Shown here: positions 20,241 to 28,188 of the stretch, piece by piece
Position numbering within the stretch: position 1 is the first letter of the stretch
Layout of the letters: each line of letters begins with the position of its first letter
Source of the DNA: a virus
Virus record (IMG/VR): IMGVR_UViG_3300047319_000144
Coordinates: 1-28,188 of that record
Strand: one strand, 5' to 3'
Length of the DNA stretch: 28,188 nucleotides
Notes under the pieces: generated by a model
The model's input: the letters and a program-made list of their open reading frames with translations, nothing else
Told to the model about the DNA's origin: nothing
The model's database searches: none
Program-made: the position numbers and the translations under genes

Positions 20241-20549
20241 TTAACCCGCACGGACGCGCTCGATCGCCTTCTTAAGTGAAACGCGGCGCGCCTCCTTGGC
20301 CTCGCGGGTCTGTGACGGCCTTGTGGTCCGCGGCTTCGGCTTCTCGTTGCCGACCTCGATCAATCCGTGGGCCTTGCCGACCGCGCGGAACTCGCGCTTG
20401 GAGGTGTAGAACCGCCCATCAACCTGCTCGACCGGGTCCATGATGTCGCTGATGACGTAAGGCAGCGGCAAATTGGAACGGGCAATCTTTTGTGACACCT
20501 TTTTAACGCGCCACCGCCCCGGTCCGATTTCCTCCAGCTCGACCGTCAT
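20241..20549 (-). CDS. Conserved hypothetical phage protein, 102 aa
   Basis: The 102-residue product (ELEEIGPGRWRVKK, then PLPYVISDIMDPVEQVDGRF, YTSKREFRAVGKAHGLIEVG) belongs to a small protein family I recognise from the capsid module of alphaproteobacterial phages, usually without assigned function. A basic Lys/Arg-rich tail follows (LKKAIERVRAG). Its ATG overlaps the preceding stop by four bases. The invariable position before scaffold and capsid suggests a head-assembly role. Confidence 0.7.
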   Translation of the reverse strand: MTVELEEIGPGRWRVKKVSQKIARSNLPLPYVISDIMDPVEQVDGRFYTSKREFRAVGKAHGLIEVGNEKPKPRTTRPSQTREAKEARRVSLKKAIERVRAG

Positions 20550-20746
20550 TTCGGATGCAGGCTCCCGTCCGTCTTTACGACCAAGAAAGTCACGGCGAGG
20601 CCGCCCAGCGGAGCGACCACCTTGGTGACCGCCATGCCCTTGCCGTTGAGGGCCTCGGTCACCGCCATGCCCAGCTTAGGGTTGGTGGCGGTAACGTCGA
20701 CCACGGGCCGACCGCCCGTGGCCACGGTAATGACGCTGACGGCCAT
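20546..20746 (-). CDS. Small hypothetical protein, 66 aa
   Basis: The product is a short, beta-like, hydrophobic protein (MAVSVITVATGGRPVVDVTA) in which MAVT occurs twice (LGMAVTEAL, KGMAVTKVV), giving an internal near-repeat. The ATG lies one base after the stop of the preceding Ig-like gene, and the end overlaps the next gene (ATGA). A similar layout occurs in other phage head modules, but no function is known. Confidence 0.6.
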   Translation of the reverse strand: MAVSVITVATGGRPVVDVTATNPKLGMAVTEALNGKGMAVTKVVAPLGGLAVTFLVVKTDGSLHPK

Positions 20747-20747
20747 G

Positions 20748-21227
20748 TCACTTCTTCCTTGCCGACGAGCGCGCGATCGGCAGGAACTCGAACTCGACCG
20801 GATCGGAGATCTCCGGCCCGTTCCTGATCTGGACCTGCACCGTTGCCGGTTCCGTCCACAGGCTTGGCTTCACTCCTGTGGACAGCGTCTTGGCCTCGGC
20901 GTCGAACGTGGTTGGCTCGTCGTGTCCGGCGAAGTGGATCACGCTGTCGTTGAAGAAGTTCTCGCCGGTGACCACCAGCTGGAAGTCCGGGTCGCCGATC
21001 ATGCAGTCATAGGGGTCGTAGCCGGTAATGACCGGCTTCGGCACCGTCACGCCTTCGGGTAGGGGCAAACTAACGGTTTGCGGCTCGTTGATCGAGGCCG
21101 AGAACGGAAACGCCGCTGGCGGCGCCTCAGTCTTGGGCGCGGCCTTGGCCTCGGACTTGGCTTTGCCCTTCGCCTCGTGCTCGTGCTCGTGCTCGTCGTG
21201 CTCGTCGTCGTGCTTTTTCGTGGTCAT
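20748..21227 (-). CDS. IPT/TIG-like (Ig-fold) protein with charged N-terminal tail, 159 aa
   Basis: An extremely charged tail with His/Asp/Glu and Lys repeats (KKHDDEHDEHEHEHEAKGK) is followed by a folded domain of about 90 residues resembling IPT/TIG immunoglobulin-like domains (PKPVITGYDPYDCMIGDPDF, QLVVTGENFFNDSVIHFAG, then VQVQIRNGPEISDPVEFEF). The start at 21227 is chosen because it overlaps the previous stop (ATGA). Ig-like domains in phage head modules often decorate the capsid surface; that is inferred here. The His/Asp-rich tail could bind metal. Confidence 0.7.
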   Translation of the reverse strand: MTTKKHDDEHDEHEHEHEAKGKAKSEAKAAPKTEAPPAAFPFSASINEPQTVSLPLPEGVTVPKPVITGYDPYDCMIGDPDFQLVVTGENFFNDSVIHFAGHDEPTTFDAEAKTLSTGVKPSLWTEPATVQVQIRNGPEISDPVEFEFLPIARSSARKK

Positions 21228-22069
21228 GTGATTGTCCAAGTTTGAGGGGCCGTGGTCACCACGCCGCCGGTGACGACTGTCACCGCCGGAGTACCGGCCG
21301 CCGCGGGCGGGGTGGCCAGACAGGTCAGCGACGTCGCGGAAACGAAAGTGGTCGCCTGCGGCACGCCAGCGATCACAATTCTGGACTGGCGGGTAAATCC
21401 AGTTCCCGTCGCCGTCATGGTGATGGCGGCAGTGCCATGAACGCTCGTCGTTGGTGCAATGGTGGTCAGCGTCGGATTGGTCGCCGGGCTGAGACTGGAG
21501 GCGTGGTTGGTGTTCGGCGAGACCGGCGCACCGGCGTCGGTGGTGGCTTTCACCAGTGCCGGACCGGCGCCAACCGTCACCAGCGGGATCGGGGCATAGA
21601 TCGCGCTCGAGTAGCTCGCGGTCGCTACCGTCTCGGTGCCGAGGCCCTCGGCGGTGGCACTGGCGGCGGCCGGGACGAGGCCGGAGGCGACGCCGGGATA
21701 GCTGCCCAGAACACTGTTGAAGCCGTCGCCACCAGCGCCTGCGGCGTTGGTGCCGGGTGTCGTTCCCGTATTGTTGTCGGCGGCGGAGGTGCCACCCGCC
21801 AGCGCGGCGGCGGAGGCCGCAAACGCCGTCGCGGTCAGTGCCGCGCCGTCGTCATAGTAAGGCGGCGGGCTCTGGTTGACGCCAACGCCGGGGATTGTCT
21901 GCACCGGTCGACCGCCGGAACCATCGGCCGCCACTGCCGACATGTTGGCCATGTTGGCATAGTTTCCCCGCGTGAAGTTCGGCGGGTTCGGTCCGGTGGC
22001 GCCGGTGGTGGCGAAGTTGGTCGGCGGTGTCGGGTTGGGCGGGGTAACAGTCAGAGCTGATTGCGCCAT
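21224..22069 (-). CDS. IPT/TIG-domain structural protein, 281 aa
   Basis: The first 190 residues or so are low-complexity (Ala/Gly/Thr/Pro/Asn) with PPYYDDGAALTATAFAASAA, probably flexible. The last 85 form an IPT/TIG Ig-like domain (LTTIAPTTSVHGTAAITMTA, GTGFTRQSRIVIAGVP, then TPAVTVVTGGVVTTAPQTWT). The ATG at 22069 overlaps the preceding stop (TAATG); longer in-frame starts lie inside the upstream gene. Together with its neighbour this gives two consecutive Ig-like genes between portal and scaffold, which suggests capsid decoration or head-fibre proteins. Confidence 0.7.
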   Translation of the reverse strand: MAQSALTVTPPNPTPPTNFATTGATGPNPPNFTRGNYANMANMSAVAADGSGGRPVQTIPGVGVNQSPPPYYDDGAALTATAFAASAAALAGGTSAADNNTGTTPGTNAAGAGGDGFNSVLGSYPGVASGLVPAAASATAEGLGTETVATASYSSAIYAPIPLVTVGAGPALVKATTDAGAPVSPNTNHASSLSPATNPTLTTIAPTTSVHGTAAITMTATGTGFTRQSRIVIAGVPQATTFVSATSLTCLATPPAAAGTPAVTVVTGGVVTTAPQTWTIT

Positions 22070-24426
22070 TACATTTTCTCCTCGGGTTGATAGTCGCCTG
22101 TTGCTGCCAGTGCTCCGAGCGGCGCAGCGCCTGCCGCCATCCAGCCGCTCGGGTGGCGGCGAAACCACTCATAGTAATTGTCGACCACTTCCTGCGTGAC
22201 AGGTTGGACCTGCGGAATGTCTTTCGGCAGCCCGCGCATCACCTGAATGGCTGGCGTGGTGGCGGCCGAGACACCTTGGTTGACCTTCGGCACCAGCCCG
22301 CGGTGCATGTCCGGCGACAGCAGCGAGAACGGCAGGCTGCCCGGCGCGCGGTAGGCTTCGCCCTTCTGGCCCATCCATGTGATTGGGTAATTAGAGTGCA
22401 GCGGATGCTCGGTGACGCCGACATCGGGTCGCATCCGGCCGACCAGCAGCCCGGCACTGCCGCTCGGCGTATGGTACAGCTCCGGCATGGTGTTAGCCAG
22501 CCGCGCCTGTCCTACATCGACGCCGGTGGCTTTCAGGATCTCCTTGGTGTCGATGCCCTTGGTGAAGGCGGTGCGCGCGGGCAAGCCGCTGTCGAGCCAT
22601 TGCTGGAACGCCTCGCGATTGGCAAAGTCCGGCGCGTTGCCGCCCTTCGCCGCGATCGACGCGTTGATCTTGGCGATGGCGTCCGCGTTCGGCTCGGCCT
22701 GCCGCACCAGCTGATGCACGGTATTGGCCATCTGCTTGGCGCTGTCGCCCGCGCCGTGCGTCATCGCGACAGGCACATAATAAGGCACACCGCCGCGGTT
22801 CAGGATGTCGGTCGCCCGCTCCTGCGGCACTTTCGCGGCCGTTCTGGTTGTCGCCGCATAGAGCGGATCGACATCGGCAGGCATGCCGGGTATGGCGGCG
22901 CCAGCGTTCTTCGGCGTGAAATTGTAGCCGCCTTCCTGCGCCACCGGCGTGGCCAGCTGCTGGCCGCCGACATGCGTCACCTCGCCGCCGCCGCGCAGGC
23001 GATCGGTCGGGCCGAACACCAGCTCGGCCTTCTCCTTCTGCAGCTTGGCGATGTCGAGCGGCGGCAGCGTGTAGCCGGGATCGTTGGCGACCGTGAACGT
23101 CATATCCGCGGGCTTGGCGCCGGTTTTCAGCGTCGAGAAGGCGTGGCCGGTGTCGCCGGACTTGTTGACGAAGGCGGGCGCTCCGGTGTTCGGGTCGTAG
23201 CGCAGCAGCCAGTTCTTGAAGGTGCCCTGCGGCGTCGAGCCGAAACCCATCTCAGGAGCCGCTGGAACGTCCTTGCTCAGTTGCGGCTGTTCAACGATGT
23301 CGGAGCGCGGGTACCGGATGAACTGCTTGTTGTAGGGAACGTCCTGCGACGTCTCCGACCACGGCGGCACGTTCTTCAGGCGGCCCGGCGTCCAGTCCGC
23401 GCGGGTCTGCACGTTGCGCGCCTCAACCTCGCCAGCGAGCCGCTTGTAGCCTTCCTGCACCGCGTAATCCTGCGCGGAACGATCTAGCATCCGCATGCGC
23501 TCCGGGTCGCGCATGATCTTCTGGTGCTCTTTCAGATAGTCTGCGTAGCTATACTCAGGACCGAACACGCCGCTTTCCGTCAGGTACTTCTCGGTCGCAG
23601 GCGTCTGGATCGCCTTGAGCCGCTCTTGATAGAGACCCCAGCCCGGCGACTTGGTGGTCAGGCCAAACGTGTTTCCGCCGGTGGCAAAGCCTTCGATGTC
23701 CTGAATACCGTGCTGCATTTCGTGCAGCAGTGTCGAGCGCATGCCAGCCGGATCTCGCGCGCCTACTGTCAACGTAGGCGGGCTGCCTTCGCCGCCTGCC
23801 TGATAGCTGCCCTTCATGCCGCCTGTGCCGTGGCTGATGTTGAGGTCCGCCTCGGCGAGCTGCGGATAGGCCGCGTATAGCTCGGGATGCTCGAATACGT
23901 CGCCGAGCGCGGCGGTGCCATAGTGCGAACGTGTGCCTGCAGGCGATACGTTGGTGAACTGATCCGGCGTATCGCGCCATTTGCTCGCGGTGTCTGGTAT
24001 TTCAAAACGCCACTGGGCGTCCGGTCCCTGAAACCAGCCGGTGGCCTGCCGTATCTTGTACTGGGACGCGTTGCGCCCGGCCATGTCCTCGGCCAGTTTA
24101 AGTGCGCCCAGATCGGCCGTCTTGGCCAGCTTACCGCCAAACGTCAGCCCACCTCCCGAGAACGCCAGTGCCGTGCTTGTCGCCTTGTCAACATCCTGCG
24201 GCGTGATCATGCCGCCTGCGGTCTGGTAGCCCCACAGATCGGTGCCGCGCGCATCGGTCGGCTGGTAGGCGCGCTGTTGCGCAATCGCACCCATCGCAAA
24301 AGGTTGCAGATCGGCCTGCCCGTAGTCGGTGACTTTGGGCGGCGCGACTTGCGGCGCGCCGATCGGCGCGCCCGTCATCGGGTCGAAGCCATACTCGTCG
24401 TCGCGCGCGAGATCGCCCAGTGGCAT
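22069..24426 (-). CDS. Large phage protein with zincin-like HEMQH motif, 785 aa
   Basis: The protein follows the portal gene, the place of MuF-like proteins, but has a different make-up. Residues about 115-145 carry MAGRNASQYKIRQATGWFQG and WRFEIPD, and residues 230-248 carry STLLHEMQHGIQDIEGFA. Both match what I know of the LPD-type (large polyvalent protein) metallopeptidase-like domains, probably LPD23. His235, Glu236 and His239 would be zinc ligands and base. A C-terminal part of about 180 residues (YYVPVAMTHGAG, YRAPGSLPFSLLSP) is conserved-looking but unassigned. The ATG at 24426 is chosen from the TGATG overlap with the portal stop; a longer reading uses portal DNA. It may be packaged and injected. 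Confidence 0.75.
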   Translation of the reverse strand: MPLGDLARDDEYGFDPMTGAPIGAPQVAPPKVTDYGQADLQPFAMGAIAQQRAYQPTDARGTDLWGYQTAGGMITPQDVDKATSTALAFSGGGLTFGGKLAKTADLGALKLAEDMAGRNASQYKIRQATGWFQGPDAQWRFEIPDTASKWRDTPDQFTNVSPAGTRSHYGTAALGDVFEHPELYAAYPQLAEADLNISHGTGGMKGSYQAGGEGSPPTLTVGARDPAGMRSTLLHEMQHGIQDIEGFATGGNTFGLTTKSPGWGLYQERLKAIQTPATEKYLTESGVFGPEYSYADYLKEHQKIMRDPERMRMLDRSAQDYAVQEGYKRLAGEVEARNVQTRADWTPGRLKNVPPWSETSQDVPYNKQFIRYPRSDIVEQPQLSKDVPAAPEMGFGSTPQGTFKNWLLRYDPNTGAPAFVNKSGDTGHAFSTLKTGAKPADMTFTVANDPGYTLPPLDIAKLQKEKAELVFGPTDRLRGGGEVTHVGGQQLATPVAQEGGYNFTPKNAGAAIPGMPADVDPLYAATTRTAAKVPQERATDILNRGGVPYYVPVAMTHGAGDSAKQMANTVHQLVRQAEPNADAIAKINASIAAKGGNAPDFANREAFQQWLDSGLPARTAFTKGIDTKEILKATGVDVGQARLANTMPELYHTPSGSAGLLVGRMRPDVGVTEHPLHSNYPITWMGQKGEAYRAPGSLPFSLLSPDMHRGLVPKVNQGVSAATTPAIQVMRGLPKDIPQVQPVTQEVVDNYYEWFRRHPSGWMAAGAAPLGALAATGDYQPEEKM

Positions 24427-26825
24427 CAGATCGCTCCCGGTGGCCGCTGCGTCATCTGCCGCATCCGCATCGCCTCCTGCCGCTCGCCCTGCCGTGCCGC
24501 CATGTCCTGCTGCTTCATGGCGTGCTGGCTCTGCATCAGCGCCGCCTTCTGCTGCGCGGTCTGCATGTCGAGCTGCGCCTTCTGCAGCGTCATCTGGTGC
24601 GCCTCGCGGCTCTCCTGCATCTTCTGGCCCTGCACCGCCATGTCGACCTGTTGCTCCTGACCTTCGCCCTGCACTTTCATCTGCGCGATCTGGCGTTGCG
24701 TAGCTAACTCCCACTGCTTGTGGCGATCAGCCAGATCCAGCTTGGCCTGCTCGATCTGCCTTTCCATCTCGTTCTTTTCTCGCGCGGTCTGCTGCTTCAT
24801 CTGCTCGATCTGCAGCGCGGTCTGCGCCTGTTGCGTCGCCGGATCGGTGGCCTGCGGCTGGTTCGCCTTGTCCTTCATCTGCTCGACCAGATCGTCGATC
24901 GCGCCATCCAAGCTGCGACCGGCGCGGAACGGCGCGGTGGCGAATTTTAACACTTCACCACAAAATTGCGCGGTCTTGGGGTCGGCTTGGATCATTTGCG
25001 CGAGTTGCGGCAGCAGCCCGCCGAGCACCTGCGTGAACTCCGTACGCCGCTGCTTTTCGGCGTCCTCATCCGCCATGATGGTGCTGTCGGTCTCGATGTC
25101 GAGCGTGAACGACTTCGCACGCGTGTCCTTCAGGAAATACAGCACCTGCTCGATCGTGACCTCGTTCTGCAGCTGCTGGAGCTGCGTCATGCCCTGCTGC
25201 ATCGCGGCTTGCGCCTGCTGGATAATCTGCTGCGCCGGATCACTTGGAGGCTGACCCGGCGCAGCACCGGAAGCACCGGGGACAGCAGACGGCGGTGCGC
25301 CCGAACCGTTTTGCGGTGGCGGCAGTTGCTGTTGCGGCTGCTGCTTGGCCTCTCGGATCTGCTGCATCGCTTGGCTCTGGATCTGCTGCAGCTGCTGCGT
25401 GACCTGTTCGACGTCCTTCTCGACCATCGACTGTGTACGTAGTTGCGTCTGCGACATCTCGACGATCGTCACATCATCGAACTTCTCGGTGATGATCTCG
25501 GATGCGATCTCGACCAGATCGCGCGCGACGCGGACCAGCTCGCTTTGTTTGTCTCTTATCCGCGTGGTGCCGTACTGGTTCTTGAGCTGCTGCGCGCCCA
25601 ATGTCTCGTTCGGATCGGTGTCGCCGCGCATGATGTCGGCCATGCCGGTGATCTGGTAGATGTCCTCGATGATCTGTTTTCGCAGCATCACCAGCGCGGT
25701 GATGGTCGATGCGATCATGTCGATCGGGATCCAGACGATGATCTCCTTGGTGCCACCGAACGCCGCCCAGTTCGAGATCGGCACCAGCATGCGGCCGGAC
25801 GTGTGCGTCGTTACCGCGGCCTGCACCGCCTCGGCCAACTCCGCTCCTCCAGCTGGGTAGAAGCCCTTGGCCTCCAGCGCGTCGCTCAAGGCGTGGATGC
25901 GGCCGGTCAGAAGGTTTATTTCATCGAGCTGGTCCTTGTACTGCATCACGTCGGGCACGGGCACGAGGCTGCCACGCTGCAGCGTGCCATACGCAGGCCG
26001 TGGACACGGGAAATAGTTCTGCAGCTCCAGATGCGGGTCGGCCTCGTCGAGGATGTCCTCGCAGCCGTGCGCGACCCAGATGACTTTCTTGTCACCCTTG
26101 CTCCAGATCTCCCAGAATTTTGCGCGCTCGCGGTTGTCGCCGCCGCCGATTTCCTTTGCTTCCTTGTCAACCTTGTACTCGGCCTGTTGATAGGTGTCGC
26201 CTGAGTGCTTGCGAAACCGCTTGCGCGCCTCGCTGCGCGTCAGGTAGGAGGCGGCCGCGACCCACGTGACTTCCCTCCAGTTGGCAGAGAGGGAATGCAG
26301 AAAGTCGCGGCGTCCCTTGAAATCGATGCAGACGCGCTCGGAGGCGTAGTGGCCCTCGCCCTTGCTCTCGTATCTGCACCACGGCACGCCGCGGCCGATC
26401 AGAGCCAAGTCATCGCGCACCAGCTTCATCAGGTCGTCGATGCGGATCAGGTCGAAGGCGACCACGCAGCAACGCTCCATCACTTCGCTGGCGGCCTGAT
26501 ACACCGGTCTCCTGTCCTTAAATTTCGGCGTCACCACCGGCACCGGCGCGCTGGCGTAGATCGTCGGCTTGATCACTTCGCAGTTGGCCCAGAACATCGC
26601 GAACTCGCGATCTCTGATCGCGCGTCCGCTTGTGGCGTTGGTGGCGAGGCGCTCAAGGCTCGCATAGACCTTGTCAATGTTGTCGCAGTGATCGTGCCAA
26701 CGCTCGAACGCGTCCTCGCTCTCCTCCAGACGATTGAGCCACGCCTTGCTTTTCTTGGCGGGCTGGACATCCGGGTCGAACTCCAGATCGTCGTGCCGGA
26801 CGTCATCGCTGTCGGTGTCAGCCAT
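24426..26825 (-). CDS. Portal protein, 799 aa
   Basis: The length and pattern fit the P22-type podovirus portal: an N-terminal helical part (WLNRLEESEDAFERWHDH), MFWANCEVIKPTIYA with the following APVPVVTP, the DQLDEINLLTGRIHALSDAL stem helix and the DIYQITGMADIMRGDTDPNE segment with LGAQQLKNQYG. The last 330 residues are Gln/Met-rich coiled coil (about 465-560 and 640-799), comparable to the barrel of P22 gp1. It forms the dodecameric ring through which terminase packs DNA. It overlaps both the gene before it (8 bases) and the one after (TGATG). Confidence 0.92.
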   Translation of the reverse strand: MADTDSDDVRHDDLEFDPDVQPAKKSKAWLNRLEESEDAFERWHDHCDNIDKVYASLERLATNATSGRAIRDREFAMFWANCEVIKPTIYASAPVPVVTPKFKDRRPVYQAASEVMERCCVVAFDLIRIDDLMKLVRDDLALIGRGVPWCRYESKGEGHYASERVCIDFKGRRDFLHSLSANWREVTWVAAASYLTRSEARKRFRKHSGDTYQQAEYKVDKEAKEIGGGDNRERAKFWEIWSKGDKKVIWVAHGCEDILDEADPHLELQNYFPCPRPAYGTLQRGSLVPVPDVMQYKDQLDEINLLTGRIHALSDALEAKGFYPAGGAELAEAVQAAVTTHTSGRMLVPISNWAAFGGTKEIIVWIPIDMIASTITALVMLRKQIIEDIYQITGMADIMRGDTDPNETLGAQQLKNQYGTTRIRDKQSELVRVARDLVEIASEIITEKFDDVTIVEMSQTQLRTQSMVEKDVEQVTQQLQQIQSQAMQQIREAKQQPQQQLPPPQNGSGAPPSAVPGASGAAPGQPPSDPAQQIIQQAQAAMQQGMTQLQQLQNEVTIEQVLYFLKDTRAKSFTLDIETDSTIMADEDAEKQRRTEFTQVLGGLLPQLAQMIQADPKTAQFCGEVLKFATAPFRAGRSLDGAIDDLVEQMKDKANQPQATDPATQQAQTALQIEQMKQQTAREKNEMERQIEQAKLDLADRHKQWELATQRQIAQMKVQGEGQEQQVDMAVQGQKMQESREAHQMTLQKAQLDMQTAQQKAALMQSQHAMKQQDMAARQGERQEAMRMRQMTQRPPGAI

Positions 26826-27003
26826 CGGTCGGCTCCTTCTTCGGCGTCAACGCCTCGGCTTCCTCCAGCATCTTCGCCAGCAACGACGCCGCGTTGCGCA
26901 TGCAGGCGGCCATCCGCGCGTTGCCGTACTGGTCCGACGCCTTGGCGTAGATCGACAGCTCGGAGACCAGCTTGAAGGCCATGTCACACTGCGCCTCGGT
27001 CAT
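26818..27003 (-). CDS. Small helical protein, 61 aa
   Basis: The 61-residue product (MTEAQCDMAFKLVSELSIYA, then GNARMAACMRNAASLLAKML) appears entirely helical, with a charged tail (EALTPKKEPTDG). Its start overlaps the preceding stop (ATGA) and its end overlaps the portal start by eight bases. No family is recognised. The position between terminase and portal suggests a packaging or head accessory. Confidence 0.65.
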   Translation of the reverse strand: MTEAQCDMAFKLVSELSIYAKASDQYGNARMAACMRNAASLLAKMLEEAEALTPKKEPTDG

Positions 27004-27281
27004 TTCGCCACCTTCCGCAGATATTTCGACTTGCGCCGGAACGGCACGATCTTGCGATCGGCCTTGTTCGTCAGCGCAAACCAGTCGTTAAGGTCGCGGA
27101 CAATGGCGTGGTAGACGATCTCGGCGGTGGCGAGCGCGTCGTCACTGGCCCCGCCCTCGCGCCAGATCGCCTCGGTCAGCGCGCCGGTCAGCACGACAAC
27201 GGCGTTGCCGCGCGCCTGCGCGTTGACGATCCTGCGCGACGCCTTGCGCAGGCGCACCGCGGCGCGTTTCTTGAAATACAT
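27000..27281 (-). CDS. Small basic protein, 93 aa
   Basis: The 93-residue product is basic at both ends (MYFKKRAAVRLRKASRRIVN, then KIVPFRRKSKYLRKVAK) around an Ala-rich helical middle (LTEAIWREGGASDDALATAE), which could bind nucleic acid. The ATG at 27281 overlaps the terminase stop (TGATG); a GTG one codon earlier is possible. No family is recognised. Confidence 0.65.
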   Translation of the reverse strand: MYFKKRAAVRLRKASRRIVNAQARGNAVVVLTGALTEAIWREGGASDDALATAEIVYHAIVRDLNDWFALTNKADRKIVPFRRKSKYLRKVAK

Positions 27282-28188
27282 CACAGCAACAGCCCTCCGC
27301 GGCGGCTTTCGTTTGGCGGCGGAATGCGCCAGCCACTCTGTATCGGCTGCCTGACGATCTTGAGCGGCGCCGGGCGCCAGCTCTGGCTCAAATATCGAAA
27401 AGCGTCAGCTGGGTTGGATGACCAGTCGTGCAGTGGTTTTGGGGTGAAGCACTTTTTATCGTCGTCCCATTCCCTTCGATACTGTTCGAGCGCGCTGATG
27501 CCACCATCCTCAGTGCGCGGGTGAAACACACATAGAGGGAGCGTTCGTCGTACGGCGTTAATACCGTCATCGATGGTTGCGAGAGGAACGAGGACAGGTT
27601 TAAGGCCAAGTGCTGACATGGTTTCAACGCGCGTCCTCCCTGATCCCCATTCCTTCACCTTGGCGTCGTGCGGCACGTAGGCGCTGCCGCGCTTCCAGCC
27701 ATATAGCTTCTCGCGCTTCTCGATCTGTTCGAGGTAGTGTTCGAGGCCGTGGCCCGATGCGGCGTAGTGATCGAGCAGCACCAGCTGCGCGCCTTGGCTC
27801 TGAAACCACCAGATCGACGTGTCGTCACCGACGCCGAGATCCCAGCAGGTCTGCACCGGCCTGTCCTCGATCGCCTCGACGTCGAGGATGCGGCCCTCGC
27901 TGCGCACGTCGTGCATCTCTCTGCCGTAAAACGTGCCCAGCAAGGCTGCATTAAATGAACACATCATTTCCTGCTCGAACATCGCCGTGCCCGCGTCCTC
28001 GCCGTAGAGCGATTGATACTCGCTCAGGGCTTCGGCAACAGCTTGGTGTGAGAGAGCAGACGTATCGTCGACGGTGAGGATCTCGGAGAACCAGCCTCTT
28101 GTCCGGGTGGCGTGCTGGTAGAGCTGAAGTAGATGATTGCGTCCTCGGGGAGTAGAGATCCAGCACGCCCAGCCCTTGTTTTCCTCCA
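27281..28188 (-). CDS. terL: Terminase large subunit (5' end outside window)
   Basis: The last 301 residues of the packaging motor are present. The fragment opens at the end of the ATPase domain with WISTPRGRNHLLQLY (coupling motif ISTPxG) and EQEMMCSFNAALLGTFYG. It continues into the RNase H-like nuclease domain, where Asp116 (TCWDLGVGDD), Asp174 (YVPHDAK) and Asp261 (HDWSSNPADAFRYL) are the expected metal ligands. Walker A and B motifs would lie upstream, outside the window. The frame stays open to the window edge. With the portal it drives DNA translocation and makes the end cut. Confidence 0.93.
   Translation of the reverse strand, partial: EENKGWACWISTPRGRNHLLQLYQHATRTRGWFSEILTVDDTSALSHQAVAEALSEYQSLYGEDAGTAMFEQEMMCSFNAALLGTFYGREMHDVRSEGRILDVEAIEDRPVQTCWDLGVGDDTSIWWFQSQGAQLVLLDHYAASGHGLEHYLEQIEKREKLYGWKRGSAYVPHDAKVKEWGSGRTRVETMSALGLKPVLVPLATIDDGINAVRRTLPLCVFHPRTEDGGISALEQYRREWDDDKKCFTPKPLHDWSSNPADAFRYLSQSWRPAPLKIVRQPIQSGWRIPPPNESRRGGLLL

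Noticed and set aside
22070-22168. Longer start for the 281-aa IPT/TIG protein
   Set aside because: The added part is antisense-free but out-of-frame shadow of the gene before it; TAATG at 22069 is the natural start.
22087-23487. Plus-strand ORF of 466 codons opposite the HEMQH gene
   Set aside because: It is an antisense shadow with Arg/His-rich composition and no recognisable fold; the minus-strand gene has clear motifs and coupled ends.
24427-24714. N-terminal extension of the HEMQH protein into the portal gene
   Set aside because: The extra 96 residues are Ala/Gly/Asp-rich shadow of the portal coiled coil; the TGATG overlap at 24426 explains the start.
1-28188. Integrase, attachment sites, tRNA genes, IS elements, CRISPR arrays
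   Set aside because: None was seen on reading both strands. Absence in this window says nothing about the rest of the phage or host genome.

Overview
The window looks like the late half of a temperate podovirus-type phage or prophage of an alphaproteobacterium, most likely Bradyrhizobium or a close relative. The base composition is GC-rich. The capsid, portal and tail-adaptor proteins have the character of short-tailed phages. The one secreted protein ends in a sorting tail of the kind I associate with Bradyrhizobium. No integrase, replication gene, tRNA or CRISPR array is visible, so whether this is an integrated prophage cannot be settled here.

Left end (1-2353). A partial repressor-like gene points left and four small genes (310-1161) point right, from back-to-back promoters whose -35 boxes form an inverted repeat. 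The repressor promoter places the likely transcription start on the ATG itself, so its message is probably leaderless. The small-gene cassette ends at a 12-bp hairpin. After it comes an independent two-gene unit: a secreted, C-terminally anchored protein behind a possible stress-sigma (EcfG-like) promoter, overlapped by a small four-cysteine protein. This terminator-promoter-cargo layout is that of a phage moron.

Right part (28188 down to 2337). All the rest is one very long minus-strand late operon. In transcription order it holds terminase large subunit (5' end outside the window), two small genes, portal, a large protein with a zincin-like HEMQH motif, two Ig-like (IPT/TIG) proteins, two small conserved genes, scaffold and major capsid. 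Then come a HeH-like protein, tail adaptor and tail nozzle/stabilization protein. Next is a block of five low-complexity Gly/Pro/Gln/Asn-rich proteins interrupted by a GNAT-like acetyltransferase. Next are a tail protein ending in an S74 chaperone domain, a Gln-rich peptide, two probable ejection proteins and a second S74-terminated tail fibre. Last is a lysis cluster of very small membrane proteins and an amidase fused to a double-psi beta-barrel-like domain. Most late genes overlap by 1-8 bases (TGATG, TAATG, ATGA), implying strong translational coupling. The only intergenic elements seen in the late operon are a nested hairpin behind the capsid gene and a small hairpin ahead of the scaffold gene.

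The least explained parts are the disordered-protein block, whose members share short linear motifs (MGSVFxQ, ENFxxR, PFxxRF) and internal repeats (GYDDSW, YAYQSIPDVG), the secreted moron, and a tiny lysis-region gene split between two frames at TGC-TGA-C.
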